A stretch of DNA of 64,000 nucleotides from Bhargavaea cecembensis DSE10 (GTDB taxonomy: Bacteria > Bacillota > Bacilli > Bacillales_A > Planococcaceae). Under the pieces are notes generated by a model that saw only the letters and a program-made list of their open reading frames with translations, did no database searches and was not told the origin of the DNA. This document shows positions 33,379 to 42,779 of the stretch, piece after piece. The position numbers and the translations under genes were made by a program. The number at the start of each line of letters is the position of its first letter. Position 1 is the first letter of the stretch. Location: contig NZ_AOFT01000006.1 of the NCBI RefSeq assembly GCF_000348905.1, forward strand, positions 62,001 to 126,000, given 5' to 3'.

Positions 33379-34038
33379 ATGAAAGACTTAATTATATTTG
33401 GAGATTCTCAATTTGCTAAAATAATAAAATGGTATATTGATAATGATAAAGATCCTCGAAAAGTAGTTGCATTTTGTAAGGAAAAACAGGGAACCGATAA
33501 AGATTTATTTGAAGGATTACCATTAGTAGACTTCTCCTACATTGAAAAATTATATCTTCCTCAAAAATATGAAATCTTATTGGCAATAGGTTATAAAAAT
33601 ATGAATAAAATAAGAGAAAGAATTTTTAAAGAATGTAAAAATAAAGGATATAGTATTGCTTCATACTTTCATTCGTCGTCAATAATAGAGGCTAAAAGTA
33701 TTGGTGAAGGTAATATTATCCTTGAGCGTTCTCTTCTATGTCCTTTTGTTTCTATTGGAGATGGCAATCTGATATGGAATAACGTGTCAATTGCTCATGA
33801 TTCAATTATTGGTGACTTTAATACTTTTTCTGGAATGGCGGCTATAGCAGGAAATGTCCAAATAAAGGATAATTGTTTTTTTGGAAAGGCCAGTGTGGTA
33901 AAAGACCATGTTTCTATTGATAGTTTTTCTTTAGTTGGTGCCGCAGCATATTTAAGCGAAGATATACCTCCATATACCGTAGTTGCTGCAAATAAAGGGA
34001 CTATTTTAAAAGGGAAAAAAAGTACACATTTTTTATGA
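33379..34038 (+). CDS. Sugar N/O-acetyltransferase with hexapeptide repeats (PglD/NeuD-like)
   Basis: A 219 aa protein with an N-terminal Rossmann-like nucleotide-sugar domain (MKDLIIFGDSQFAKIIKWYI) and a C-terminal left-handed beta-helix (IGEGNIILERSLLCPFVSIGDGNLIWNNVSIAHDS). This matches PglD-type acetyltransferases that acetylate the 4-amino group in bacillosamine synthesis. It lies 13 bp after the sugar transferase. With the dehydratase, aminotransferase and PglC-like enzyme it completes the set for UDP-di-N-acetylbacillosamine and its transfer. Confidence 0.85.
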   Translation: MKDLIIFGDSQFAKIIKWYIDNDKDPRKVVAFCKEKQGTDKDLFEGLPLVDFSYIEKLYLPQKYEILLAIGYKNMNKIRERIFKECKNKGYSIASYFHSSSIIEAKSIGEGNIILERSLLCPFVSIGDGNLIWNNVSIAHDSIIGDFNTFSGMAAIAGNVQIKDNCFFGKASVVKDHVSIDSFSLVGAAAYLSEDIPPYTVVAANKGTILKGKKSTHFL

Positions 34039-34049
34039 GGAATGAGTGC

Positions 34050-35255
34050 ATGAAAAAGAAAATTATGATTTTAGGAGCTAGTATCTTACAACTTCCTGCT
34101 ATAAGAGCGGCCAAGGAAATGAATTTAGAAGTAATCGCTGTTGATATAGACAAAAACGCAATTGGATCAACAGAAGCTGATATCTTTGTTAATAAAAGTA
34201 CAAATGAAATTCCCTCAGTGATAGAGGCCGCTAAATATTATAAAATTGATGGAATAATAACATTAGCAAGTGATTTGCCTATGAGAAGTGTAGCAGCTGT
34301 GGTTAATGAACTTAATTTAACTGGAGTATCAATAGAAACAGCAGAGTTAACAACAAACAAATATCTAATGCGAGAAGCTTTAAACAACAAAAGTATACCT
34401 GTTCCGAATTTTAAGAAGGCTAAAACCGTTTCAGAATTTCTGGAGTTGTTAAATGACTTCAATGATGACATCATAGTAAAACCAGCTGACAGTTCGGGCA
34501 GTAGGGGCGTTACTAAAATCCATCAAAAGGACGATGTGGAAACAAAAAAAGCAGCGTTCCACAAGAGTTTATCTTTTTCAGTTGCAAAAGAGGTAATTGT
34601 TGAGGAATTTATGATTGGTCCAGAAATTAGTGTTGAAACCATAAGTATGAATGGCCATGTATCTGTACTTGCTATCACTGACAAAGTTACTACTGGCGCA
34701 CCTAATTTTGTTGAAGTTGGTCACTCTCAACCAAGTATTTTATCGATTGAGATTATAAAAAAAGTGGAGGAAATATCAAAAGCCTCTATTAAAGCATTAG
34801 GCATATATAATGGACCCGCACATATTGAAATAATTATAACTAGTGAAGGACCTAAAATAGTTGAAGTTGGAGCAAGGCTTGGGGGAGATAATATTTCCAC
34901 GCATTTAGTTCCCTTATCAACTGGTATTGATATAGTAAAAGCTACGATTGATATATCTTTGGGTAACCAACCGAAATTAACGTTTACTAAGAACGGTGGT
35001 GCAGCTATAAAATATTTTTATCCAAAGGACACTGGAACCCTTAAAGGAATTTATAATCTTAACAAAGCTAGGATGATTGAAGGGATTAAGCAAATCACCG
35101 TAACAAAGAAAAAAGGAGACAAAGTAATAGGCGGAAAGGATTTAGAGAATAGCACTGATAGACTCGGTTTTATTATATCGCAGAGTGAAGATAACCAATC
35201 TGCAATAGAGAAATGTGATAAAGCGGTATCTTTATTACACATCGAAATTGAATAG
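34050..35255 (+). CDS. ATP-grasp ligase of the capsule locus
   Basis: A 401 aa ATP-grasp enzyme in the carboxylate-amine/thiol ligase superfamily: an N-terminal PreATP-grasp fold (KIMILGASILQLPAIRAAKEM), the ATP-binding DDIIVKPADSSGSRGVTK, and late metal-site residues in HIEIIITSEGPKIVEVGARLGGD. Such enzymes join a carboxylate (often an amino acid) to an amine. In this locus it may decorate an amino sugar with an amino acid; that is inference. Start 34050 has GAGG eight bases upstream; an in-frame ATG at 34035 overlaps the previous gene. Confidence 0.82.
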   Translation: MKKKIMILGASILQLPAIRAAKEMNLEVIAVDIDKNAIGSTEADIFVNKSTNEIPSVIEAAKYYKIDGIITLASDLPMRSVAAVVNELNLTGVSIETAELTTNKYLMREALNNKSIPVPNFKKAKTVSEFLELLNDFNDDIIVKPADSSGSRGVTKIHQKDDVETKKAAFHKSLSFSVAKEVIVEEFMIGPEISVETISMNGHVSVLAITDKVTTGAPNFVEVGHSQPSILSIEIIKKVEEISKASIKALGIYNGPAHIEIIITSEGPKIVEVGARLGGDNISTHLVPLSTGIDIVKATIDISLGNQPKLTFTKNGGAAIKYFYPKDTGTLKGIYNLNKARMIEGIKQITVTKKKGDKVIGGKDLENSTDRLGFIISQSEDNQSAIEKCDKAVSLLHIEIE

Positions 35256-35273
35256 AAGGAAAGGAAGTTCTTA

Positions 35274-36521
35274 TTGAATATATGGATAGTTTCATCTGGA
35301 GAACCACTACCTATTGATCCTGGAAAACCACGACTTAGAAGGATGGGGTTATTGGCGGATGTATTAAATAAATTGGGCCATGACGTTCATTGGTTTAGTT
35401 CCTCTTTTCATCATTATAAAAAAGAACATAGAAGTTTGCAGAATAAAGATATAGCAATTAATGATATGTATACTATCCATCTATTAAAAACTAAAGGGTA
35501 TAAAAGGAATATATCCTTACAAAGAATAATGAATCAGAGAGAATTAAGTGAAAAGTTTAATATTAAGGCAGAAAGTCTCAAGAAACCTGATGTAATAATT
35601 GCGACAATGGCACCTTTACAACTCTCTAAAAGTGTGGTCGAGTTTGGGGAAAAGAACAATATCCCAACAGTAATAGATATAAGAGATCTGTGGCCAGAAA
35701 TATATTATGAAGCCTTTAATGGTTGGAAGAAAAAACTTATCATACCGTACGTCAAGTATTCCGAAAAGAGATTAATTAGCACATTAAGAAAATCCACCTC
35801 TATAATCGGTGTAACTCCAGGCTTTTTAGAATATGGACTGAACTTAGCAAAAATACAAAAGAGAAAATATGACGATGTTTTTTATACTTCGTATAAACAA
35901 CCAGATTATAATAAGTATAAAAATAGATTTGAAGATTATTGGGGCCAATATGGACTCAAAAAAGATGATTTTATAGTTACCTTCTTGGGGAACTTTGGTA
36001 GGCAATTCGTGCTAGAGCCTGTTATTGAAGCTGCAAGAAAACTCTCTCACATCAAGGGATTGAAATTTGTTTTATGTGGTACTGGAGAATCTTTAGATCG
36101 AATTAAAAGCAATACTAAAGATACAGAAAACATTATTTTTCCTGGTTGGATTGAGGAAAAACAAATTTACTCTCTTTTATCAAACTCAGATCTTGGTATA
36201 GCACCATACAAAAATAGTATTAACTTTACTAAGAATACGCCAAATAAGTTTGGGGAATACCTTTCGGCATCTTTGCCTATTCTCATGAGTGTAGATGGGA
36301 TTATGGAGGACTTGGCAGAAAAATATAATTGCGGAAGGAGATACCGAACCTCGGAAGAATTAGCAAAATATATTATTGAGTTTAAAAATAACTCTCAAAA
36401 ATTATGCGCGATGAAAAAGAATGCAGAGCAATTATACCAAGATAAATTTAATGCTGAAGAAGTTTATCAAAAACTTTCATTGCATTTAACAACCATAGTG
36501 AAAGAAGTAAGGAGCAAATAA
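35274..36521 (+). CDS. Glycosyltransferase family 4 (WbuB-like)
   Basis: A 415 aa GT-B glycosyltransferase with VIDIRDLWPE in the N-terminal domain and the donor-binding FLGNFGRQFVLEPVIEAA plus KFGEYLSASLPILM in the C-terminal domain. The N-terminus MNIWIVSSGEPLPID is typical of WbuB-type enzymes, which add a second sugar in O-antigen and capsule units. TTG 35274 follows AAAGGAA. The stop overlaps the next ATG by one base. Confidence 0.88.
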   Translation: MNIWIVSSGEPLPIDPGKPRLRRMGLLADVLNKLGHDVHWFSSSFHHYKKEHRSLQNKDIAINDMYTIHLLKTKGYKRNISLQRIMNQRELSEKFNIKAESLKKPDVIIATMAPLQLSKSVVEFGEKNNIPTVIDIRDLWPEIYYEAFNGWKKKLIIPYVKYSEKRLISTLRKSTSIIGVTPGFLEYGLNLAKIQKRKYDDVFYTSYKQPDYNKYKNRFEDYWGQYGLKKDDFIVTFLGNFGRQFVLEPVIEAARKLSHIKGLKFVLCGTGESLDRIKSNTKDTENIIFPGWIEEKQIYSLLSNSDLGIAPYKNSINFTKNTPNKFGEYLSASLPILMSVDGIMEDLAEKYNCGRRYRTSEELAKYIIEFKNNSQKLCAMKKNAEQLYQDKFNAEEVYQKLSLHLTTIVKEVRSK

Positions 36522-37834
36522 TGATTAATTACGAGAATTTGATTAAACAAGAAAAGATAATATCAATAATAGGATTGGGCTATGTAGGATTGCCATTAGC
36601 AATTGAATTAGCAAAGAAATTTAAGGTAATAGGATACGATAATAACTCTGAGAAAATCCAAAAATACCTTAATGGCATTGACATTACACAGGAAGTGGGC
36701 GATACCGAAGTTAAACAAACTTCCATGCGCTTCACAACTAATGAAGAGGAGTTAAAACAAGCTGATTTTCATATAGTTTCAGTACCAACTCCGATTAATT
36801 CTGATAAAACTCCTGATTTAAAACCAGTAATTAGTGCGAGCGAAGTTATAGGTCGCAACTTAAATGAGGGTGCAATCGTAGTATATGAATCAACTGTTTA
36901 TCCGGGTACAACGGAGGAGGTTTGCATTCCTATATTAGAGAAGGAATCAGGCTTGAAATTTGGCAAACAATTTAAAGTTGGTTATTCACCAGAAAGAATA
37001 AATCCAGGTGACAAAAAAAATACATTAACAAAGATTAAAAAGGTAGTCTCTGGTTCTGATGATCAAGCACTTTCGCTCATTGCAAAAGTTTATGGTGAAA
37101 TAATTAAAGCTGGAATTCATAAAGCGGAGTCAATTAAAGTTGCAGAAGCAGCAAAAGTCATTGAAAACTCTCAACGAGATATAAATATAGCTTTTATGAA
37201 CGAATTATCACTAGTGTTCAATCGAATGAATATAGATACTAAAGAAGTATTAAAAGCAGCAGGAACAAAGTGGAATTTCCTCGACTTTAAACCAGGTTTA
37301 GTAGGGGGGCATTGTATAGGGGTAGACCCATACTATTTTATTTATAAAGCAGAACAGTTAGGTTACCATTCGCAAATTATTACGGCTGGTCGCAAGATTA
37401 ATGATGATATGCCTAAGTTCGTGTCCTCAAGTGTAATTAAAGAAATGATAAAAGCAGATATTCCAATAAAAGGATCAAGTATTGGTTTATTAGGTATTAC
37501 GTTTAAAGAAAATTGTCCTGATGTAAGAAATACTAAAGTGATAGACATAATAAATGATTTGAAAGAATTAGGGGTTAATATAATTGTATATGATCCATGG
37601 GCAAACCCGGTAGAAGTAGAAAGGGAATATGGTATTAAGCTAGCTCATAAAGATGATTTGAAAAATCTAGATAGCATTATTTTAGCTGTAGGACATGATG
37701 AATTTCAAAAACTTACAATAAGTGATTTTAATGATTTTTATAAACGTGAAACAAGAAAAGTCTTTATTGATATAAAAGGAATTCATGATAGAAAAAAACT
37801 TACACAGAATAGTTTTATTTATTGGAGCTTATAA
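36521..37834 (+). CDS. UDP-HexNAc 6-dehydrogenase (WbpO/TviB/WecC group)
   Basis: A 437 aa nucleotide-sugar dehydrogenase: NAD motif IGLGYVGLPLA (residues 17-27), ESTVYPGTTEE, and the catalytic-cysteine motif GLVGGHCIGVDPYYF. It oxidises a UDP-N-acetylhexosamine to the uronic acid. With the 2-epimerase at 41583 it could give UDP-ManNAcA; alone it could give GlcNAcA or GalNAcA. The start overlaps the previous stop by one base (TAATG). Confidence 0.9.
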   Translation: MINYENLIKQEKIISIIGLGYVGLPLAIELAKKFKVIGYDNNSEKIQKYLNGIDITQEVGDTEVKQTSMRFTTNEEELKQADFHIVSVPTPINSDKTPDLKPVISASEVIGRNLNEGAIVVYESTVYPGTTEEVCIPILEKESGLKFGKQFKVGYSPERINPGDKKNTLTKIKKVVSGSDDQALSLIAKVYGEIIKAGIHKAESIKVAEAAKVIENSQRDINIAFMNELSLVFNRMNIDTKEVLKAAGTKWNFLDFKPGLVGGHCIGVDPYYFIYKAEQLGYHSQIITAGRKINDDMPKFVSSSVIKEMIKADIPIKGSSIGLLGITFKENCPDVRNTKVIDIINDLKELGVNIIVYDPWANPVEVEREYGIKLAHKDDLKNLDSIILAVGHDEFQKLTISDFNDFYKRETRKVFIDIKGIHDRKKLTQNSFIYWSL

Positions 37835-37835
37835 T

Positions 37836-38927
37836 ATGAAGATTTTGGTTATTGCAGAGGATTACTCAGAGGTAGGAAGGGTTTCTTTACATTATATCCA
37901 TAGTAGAAATAATTGGTATAAACAATCCGGTATTGATGTTAAAGTCATTTCATTTAAAGCGAAACAAAACTATACTTATGAAGATATCCAGGTCTATACA
38001 TTCGAAAATTTTACTGAAAATCCTGATTTCTTTAAGAGTGATATCCTAGTTTCACATGCACCTAATATAAAAAATCATTATAAATTTATTAAGAAGTATC
38101 ATTATTTGTTTTCTGATATAGTCTTTTTCTTCCACGGTCACGAAGTCTTAAAAACATCAGAGATTTATCCACAACCATATAAATACCTTAAAAAGAAATC
38201 TCAATATCATTCCATTGAAAGGAAGATATATGATTACTTTAAGTTGAAGATTTGGAGGTCTTTCTTTATTAAAATATCACACAAATCTCAATTTGTATTT
38301 GTAAGTGAATGGATGCTTGAGATGTTTTACAAGTATGTGAAGGTACCCCGGGAAACTTTAGCTGGCAGAAGTCATGTTATTTACAATTGTGTTGGGGAAA
38401 CCTTCGAGAAAGAATCCTTTGAAAGTGAAACCCAAAAGTTTTATGACTTTATCACAATACGTAGCAACTTAGATGGTTCGAAATACGGGATAGACATAGT
38501 TAGAAATTTGGCGTTAAATAACCCCGATTATAAATTTTGTGTAATCGGAAAAGGTAAATTCTTCGAACATAATTCAAAACCGGATAATCTAACTTTAATT
38601 AAGAAAAATCTTTCCCACTCTGAAATTATTAATTATTTAAATAGGTCAAGATCTGCTTTAATTCCAACAAGAGTGGATTCTCAGGGAGTTATGGCTTGTG
38701 AATTCGCTACATTTGGGATTCCTGTCATTACCTCAGATATCTCAATATGCAGAGAAGTATTTTTGGGATTTGAAAATGTTTCTTTTATTAATAATGATAA
38801 TCCTAAAATAAATCTCGGAACTATCTTAGAAAGATTTCCTCAAATTAAAGAAAAAAATACAAAATATTTCTCGGAACATACAATTGAAGAAGAGATTAAG
38901 CTCTTCCAAGAAATAATTAAAAGGTGA
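37836..38927 (+). CDS. Glycosyltransferase family 4, capsule-specific
   Basis: A 363 aa GT-B-type protein. It starts MKILVIAEDYSEVGRVSLHY, has HVIYNCVGE before the C-terminal domain and late donor-binding residues around RVDSQGVMACEFATFGIPVITSD (the family EX7E region). ATG 37836 has GGAG seven bases upstream, two bases after the dehydrogenase stop. It has little obvious relation to the other GT4 in the locus, so it probably makes a different linkage. Confidence 0.8.
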   Translation: MKILVIAEDYSEVGRVSLHYIHSRNNWYKQSGIDVKVISFKAKQNYTYEDIQVYTFENFTENPDFFKSDILVSHAPNIKNHYKFIKKYHYLFSDIVFFFHGHEVLKTSEIYPQPYKYLKKKSQYHSIERKIYDYFKLKIWRSFFIKISHKSQFVFVSEWMLEMFYKYVKVPRETLAGRSHVIYNCVGETFEKESFESETQKFYDFITIRSNLDGSKYGIDIVRNLALNNPDYKFCVIGKGKFFEHNSKPDNLTLIKKNLSHSEIINYLNRSRSALIPTRVDSQGVMACEFATFGIPVITSDISICREVFLGFENVSFINNDNPKINLGTILERFPQIKEKNTKYFSEHTIEEEIKLFQEIIKR

Positions 38928-38971
38928 GTGGAATTTCCGACGAGTTTTCATTTCTTGTTGGAAGAATGTAT

Positions 38972-40402
38972 ATGAACAAACTTTTATCGAAATTCTTAAC
39001 GTATTTCTTAGGAAGTGGATTAGCTTTAATAGTAGGTGCAATTACTACAATTATAAGTACAAGGATTTTCCCCCCTACAGACTTCGGTAAATTTTCCATG
39101 TTTACTTTAGCGGTTAACTTAATAATGATATTAATTATATTTGGGACAGACCAAGCTTTTGTTAGATTTTACTATGAAGAAGAAGAAAAGAATAGAACCA
39201 CTTTATTTATAAATACACTGAAAATGCCTGTAATTTTAACTGTGTTTTTTGTTTTCTTCATTATTATTTTTAAGGAAAAAATCAGTTTATTGCTCTTTGG
39301 CGAAATAGAAGAACAGGTTGTTTGGATTCTTATAATAAGCATATTATTCCAAGTATTATTCAGATTTGCATTATTAGTCATACGGATGGAGCAAAAAGGA
39401 ATACTTTACTCTATTGTTACTGTAGTTAATAGATCCCTCAATTTGTTGTTAATTATTCTTTTTATTATTTTCTTTACTGCAGATTATAAGCTTCTTATCT
39501 ATGCTTTTTCTTTCGCATTAATATTAGCTACATTTCTTGCGATATTTAAAGAGAAAGCTTTTTGGTGTAAATCTTTGCTGAAACACAGCAAAATAGCATT
39601 GCATTCTCAAAAGGAAATATTAATATATAGTTTTCCCTTAATGATTACAATATTAATTACCTGGCTGTTTCAATCCTTCGATAGATTTGCTATTAGATAT
39701 TGGGCTAATTTTGAAGAATTGGGCATATACACAGCTGCATTTCAAATTGTTGCCTTATTAAAAGTTATAGAGTCTGCTTTTACAACCTTTTGGGCCCCGG
39801 TTAGTTTCCAAAGATTTCAAGATTCTCCGCTTGATTTTAATTTCTTTTCTAAAATAAGCAAGGCGTTAGCATTCGTACTGTTTTTTATTGCAATAATAAT
39901 TATCCTCCTAAAAGATTTAATAATATTTCTATTGGGCGTTGATTACAATGCGGCTAAAGTAGTTATACCGTTTTTAGTTTTCATGCCTATTATGTACACA
40001 TTGTCAGAAACTACTGTGATAGGAATAAATTTTTATAAAAAAACTCATTGGCATATATTAATAGCACTAATTTCATGCGTTTTTAATATAATTGGAAATG
40101 CTTTATTAGTTCCGGATTTTGGTGCAGTTGGAGCAGCAATTTCTACGGGTCTATCATATATCGTATTCTTTTCTTTAAGAACGCATATTTCATTAAGATA
40201 CTATAAGGTGGATTTTGGACTAAAGAAAGTGTACTTTTTTATTGGACTTCTGACTGTATTTGCATTAGTAAATATAATATGGCCATTAGAATTATTCACA
40301 TATATTTTCGGTGTTATATTAATTTTTATGCTGTGCATGTTTTATAAAAAGGAAATTGTTTTTATTTTTGGTTTGATAAATAAAAAAAGTAATAATATAT
40401 GA
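38972..40402 (+). CDS. Polysaccharide flippase (Wzx, MATE/MVF superfamily)
   Basis: A 476 aa protein with 12-14 hydrophobic segments and the family opening LTYFLGSGLALIVGAITTII, plus FQSFDRFAIRYWANFEELGIYTAAFQI mid-protein. It moves lipid-linked repeat units across the membrane for the Wzy polymerase. ATG 38972 has GGAAG with a seven-base spacer; the longer GTG frame at 38924 overlaps the previous gene. Confidence 0.9.
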   Translation: MNKLLSKFLTYFLGSGLALIVGAITTIISTRIFPPTDFGKFSMFTLAVNLIMILIIFGTDQAFVRFYYEEEEKNRTTLFINTLKMPVILTVFFVFFIIIFKEKISLLLFGEIEEQVVWILIISILFQVLFRFALLVIRMEQKGILYSIVTVVNRSLNLLLIILFIIFFTADYKLLIYAFSFALILATFLAIFKEKAFWCKSLLKHSKIALHSQKEILIYSFPLMITILITWLFQSFDRFAIRYWANFEELGIYTAAFQIVALLKVIESAFTTFWAPVSFQRFQDSPLDFNFFSKISKALAFVLFFIAIIIILLKDLIIFLLGVDYNAAKVVIPFLVFMPIMYTLSETTVIGINFYKKTHWHILIALISCVFNIIGNALLVPDFGAVGAAISTGLSYIVFFSLRTHISLRYYKVDFGLKKVYFFIGLLTVFALVNIIWPLELFTYIFGVILIFMLCMFYKKEIVFIFGLINKKSNNI

Positions 40403-40430
40403 GGAGTAATATACATTAAATGGAGGATTA

Positions 40431-41492
40431 ATGATGTCCATAAAAAAGAAGTTCTTGTCCTTGGCAAAAGCAGCAAATGTTCACAGAAACTTTTATCTTA
40501 AGGAAAAAAATTCACGATTACGAACAAATTTTGTTAAAAGAATTAAGTGGATGTCAAAAGGGTTTTTGAGCGAATCTGAATATATATACAATCTAAATAC
40601 GAACGATTATAAAGACTATCTTTCAGACCGTTCACGATATAAAACTATGTACCTTAATTCTCCTTATTCTTTTATTTTAAAGGATAAGGTAGTCTTTGAA
40701 GCTATGTATAAATACCATTTTAAAGTACCAATAAGCTATGCTTTTATATCAAAGGGTAAAATTTCTTCACTTGACAGCAAGCATTCAATAAAAACAATTT
40801 CGGATATCTTTTCCTTCCTCGAGGAAAATCAAGCTTGTGTTTTTAAGCCTGCGAGAGGGGATGGGGGAAAGGGAATTTTTATTCTGAAGCGTATCGAAAA
40901 AAAGTATTACTTAAATTCGAGTGAAGTCCTGCCTCAGCAAATTGAAGAGTTGGTGTACAGTATGGATGATTATTTTATGAGCGAATACCTAATACAAGGC
41001 GAATTTGCAAATGCGTTTTATCCAAGTACTACCAATACATTGAGGATCGTTACAATGGTTGATGAAGAAACTCAAGAAGCTTTTATACCGATAGCTGTGC
41101 AAAGAATAGGAAATTCTAAATCTTCTCCAGTTGATAATTGGACTGCTGGGGGGTTAAATGCAAGGATTAATCTCGAAACAGGTGAACTAGGAAAAGGTGT
41201 TTCATTTCCATTTAATGAAAAACTAATGTGGTATGATAAGCATCCAGAGTCTGGAGAGCAAATAGAAGGCAAGGTTATTCCAATGTGGAATGAAATAAAG
41301 AAGGGCATCTTGAGAGCGGCGTCTTCATATCCTTATATAAAGTACGTGGGGTGGGATGTTGTTTTGCTTGACAAAGGCTTTGCTATACTAGAAGGCAATA
41401 ACGTACCCGATGTGAATTTGTTGCAGGTTCATACTCCATTGTTAAAAGAGCCTAAAGTAAAGAAGTTTTACAAACAACATAATATATTATGA
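40431..41492 (+). CDS. Sugar-transfer-associated ATP-grasp protein
   Basis: A 353 aa ATP-grasp protein with ACVFKPARGDGGKGIFIL (ATP binding), TNTLRIVTMVDE, TAGGLNARINLETG and AILEGNNVPDVNLLQ. It fits the sugar-transfer-associated ATP-grasp family (ATPgrasp_ST), found in capsule and exopolysaccharide loci with undefined chemistry. GGAGG precedes the ATG-ATG at 40431. It is the second ATP-grasp gene in the locus and is the last gene fully inside the AT-rich cassette. Confidence 0.82.
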   Translation: MMSIKKKFLSLAKAANVHRNFYLKEKNSRLRTNFVKRIKWMSKGFLSESEYIYNLNTNDYKDYLSDRSRYKTMYLNSPYSFILKDKVVFEAMYKYHFKVPISYAFISKGKISSLDSKHSIKTISDIFSFLEENQACVFKPARGDGGKGIFILKRIEKKYYLNSSEVLPQQIEELVYSMDDYFMSEYLIQGEFANAFYPSTTNTLRIVTMVDEETQEAFIPIAVQRIGNSKSSPVDNWTAGGLNARINLETGELGKGVSFPFNEKLMWYDKHPESGEQIEGKVIPMWNEIKKGILRAASSYPYIKYVGWDVVLLDKGFAILEGNNVPDVNLLQVHTPLLKEPKVKKFYKQHNIL

Positions 41493-41582
41493 GTTTAAAC
41501 CTTTATATCGCAATACCGAAAAGCGTGTTTGAAAGGGCTGATTATTTTTATTTAAGACTTAATAAGAGATTGGAGATACATT

Positions 41583-42683
41583 ATGAAGAAAACAGTATTA
41601 ATAGTTTTCGGAACTAGACCTGAAGCAATAAAAATGTGCCCCTTAGTAAAAGAACTAAAAACAAGAGAAGCGCTAAAGACAATTGTTTGTGTAACCGGAC
41701 AACACCGCGAAATGCTTGATCAGGTATTACATGCATTTGACGTCCAACCGGACTATGATCTATCCATCATGAAGGCAAAGCAAAGTCTCTTTGATGTAAC
41801 CATCAATATTCTAGAAAAGATGAAAGCTGTCCTTGAGGAAGTGAAGCCGGATGTGGTCTTGGTGCATGGAGACACGTCTACAACGTTCGTGACTTCATTA
41901 GCATGCTTCTACCTGCAAATCCCAGTCGGCCATGTCGAGGCGGGCCTGCGTACATATAATATTTATTCGCCATACCCTGAAGAGTTCAACCGACAGGCAG
42001 TCGGACTTGTGGCTAAGTACCACTTCGCTCCTACAGAAACCTCCAAGGAAAACCTAGTGAAGGAAGGGAAGAACGCGGAAGACATCTATGTCACGGGTAA
42101 CACAGCAATTGACGCTCTTAAGACGACTGTTCTAGAAGATTACCGTCATAAGCAGCTCGAATGGGCATCGGATAGCCGATTAATTATGATTACCGCACAC
42201 CGCCGTGAGAATCTCGGCGAGCCGATGAGAAACATGTTCCGTGCAATTAAGCGGATTATCGATGAACATTCGGATATTAAGGCGATCTATCCAATCCATA
42301 TGAATCCGGTTGTAAGGGAAGCGGCCAACGAAATCTTGGGAGACTCCGATAGGGTAAGAATTATTGAGCCACTAGAGGTACTGGACTTCCATAACTTCCT
42401 TGCACAGTCCTATATGATACTTACAGATAGCGGCGGCATCCAGGAAGAAGCCCCGAGCCTTGGTAAGCCCGTTCTGGTTATGCGTGATACTACAGAACGC
42501 CCGGAAGGCATTGCTGCAGGGACACTTAAGTTAGTTGGAACTGATGAAGAGACAATTTATAACACCTTTAAGCAACTGCTAGAGGATGAAGAAAAATATG
42601 CAAAGATGAGTAGGGCGAGTAACCCTTATGGAGATGGTTTTGCTAGTAAACGGATTGCGGATGTTTTGGAGAAGCATTTATAA
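41583..42683 (+). CDS. wecB: UDP-GlcNAc 2-epimerase, non-hydrolysing
   Basis: A 366 aa epimerase: FGTRPEAIKMCPLVKEL at the N-terminus, VHGDTSTTF, VEAGLRT, AHRRENLGEP and TDSGGIQEEAPSLGKPVLVMR. It interconverts UDP-GlcNAc and UDP-ManNAc in the cytoplasm, feeding wall teichoic acid and capsule synthesis. The first ~100 bases are AT-rich and the rest has the balanced composition of the backbone. This is a likely recombination joint. A strong terminator follows, closing the capsule operon. Confidence 0.93.
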   Translation: MKKTVLIVFGTRPEAIKMCPLVKELKTREALKTIVCVTGQHREMLDQVLHAFDVQPDYDLSIMKAKQSLFDVTINILEKMKAVLEEVKPDVVLVHGDTSTTFVTSLACFYLQIPVGHVEAGLRTYNIYSPYPEEFNRQAVGLVAKYHFAPTETSKENLVKEGKNAEDIYVTGNTAIDALKTTVLEDYRHKQLEWASDSRLIMITAHRRENLGEPMRNMFRAIKRIIDEHSDIKAIYPIHMNPVVREAANEILGDSDRVRIIEPLEVLDFHNFLAQSYMILTDSGGIQEEAPSLGKPVLVMRDTTERPEGIAAGTLKLVGTDEETIYNTFKQLLEDEEKYAKMSRASNPYGDGFASKRIADVLEKHL

Positions 42684-42689
42684 GCATAA

Positions 42690-42736
42690 AAGGGACCGAA
42701 GAGAAACAGCGTTTTCTCTTCGGTCCCTTATTTTTG
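42690..42736 (+). terminator. Terminator of the capsule operon
   Basis: Arms AAGGGACCGAAGAGAAA (42690-42706) and TTTCTCTTCGGTCCCTT (42713-42729), then ATTTTT. Confidence 0.9.
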
Positions 42737-42779
42737 AGTATCTTAGAACTCGCGGGGGAGTGGTTACTGGTGGGGCTAT

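Larger units (their letters stand above)
30100..41690. other. AT-rich capsule-type-specific cassette
   Basis: From about 30.1 kb to 41.7 kb the sequence is visibly AT-rich with A/T-ending codons. The genes on both sides (kinase set on the left, most of wecB on the right) have the balanced, often C/G-ending style of the rest of the window. The changes occur inside the last codons of the dehydratase gene and the first ~40 codons of the epimerase gene. This is the pattern left by replacement of the central part of a polysaccharide locus through recombination in conserved flanking genes. Confidence 0.8.

Noticed and set aside
41072-41308. Minus-strand frames inside the AT-rich capsule genes
   Set aside because: All are short, lack start signals and lie opposite genes with recognisable domains.
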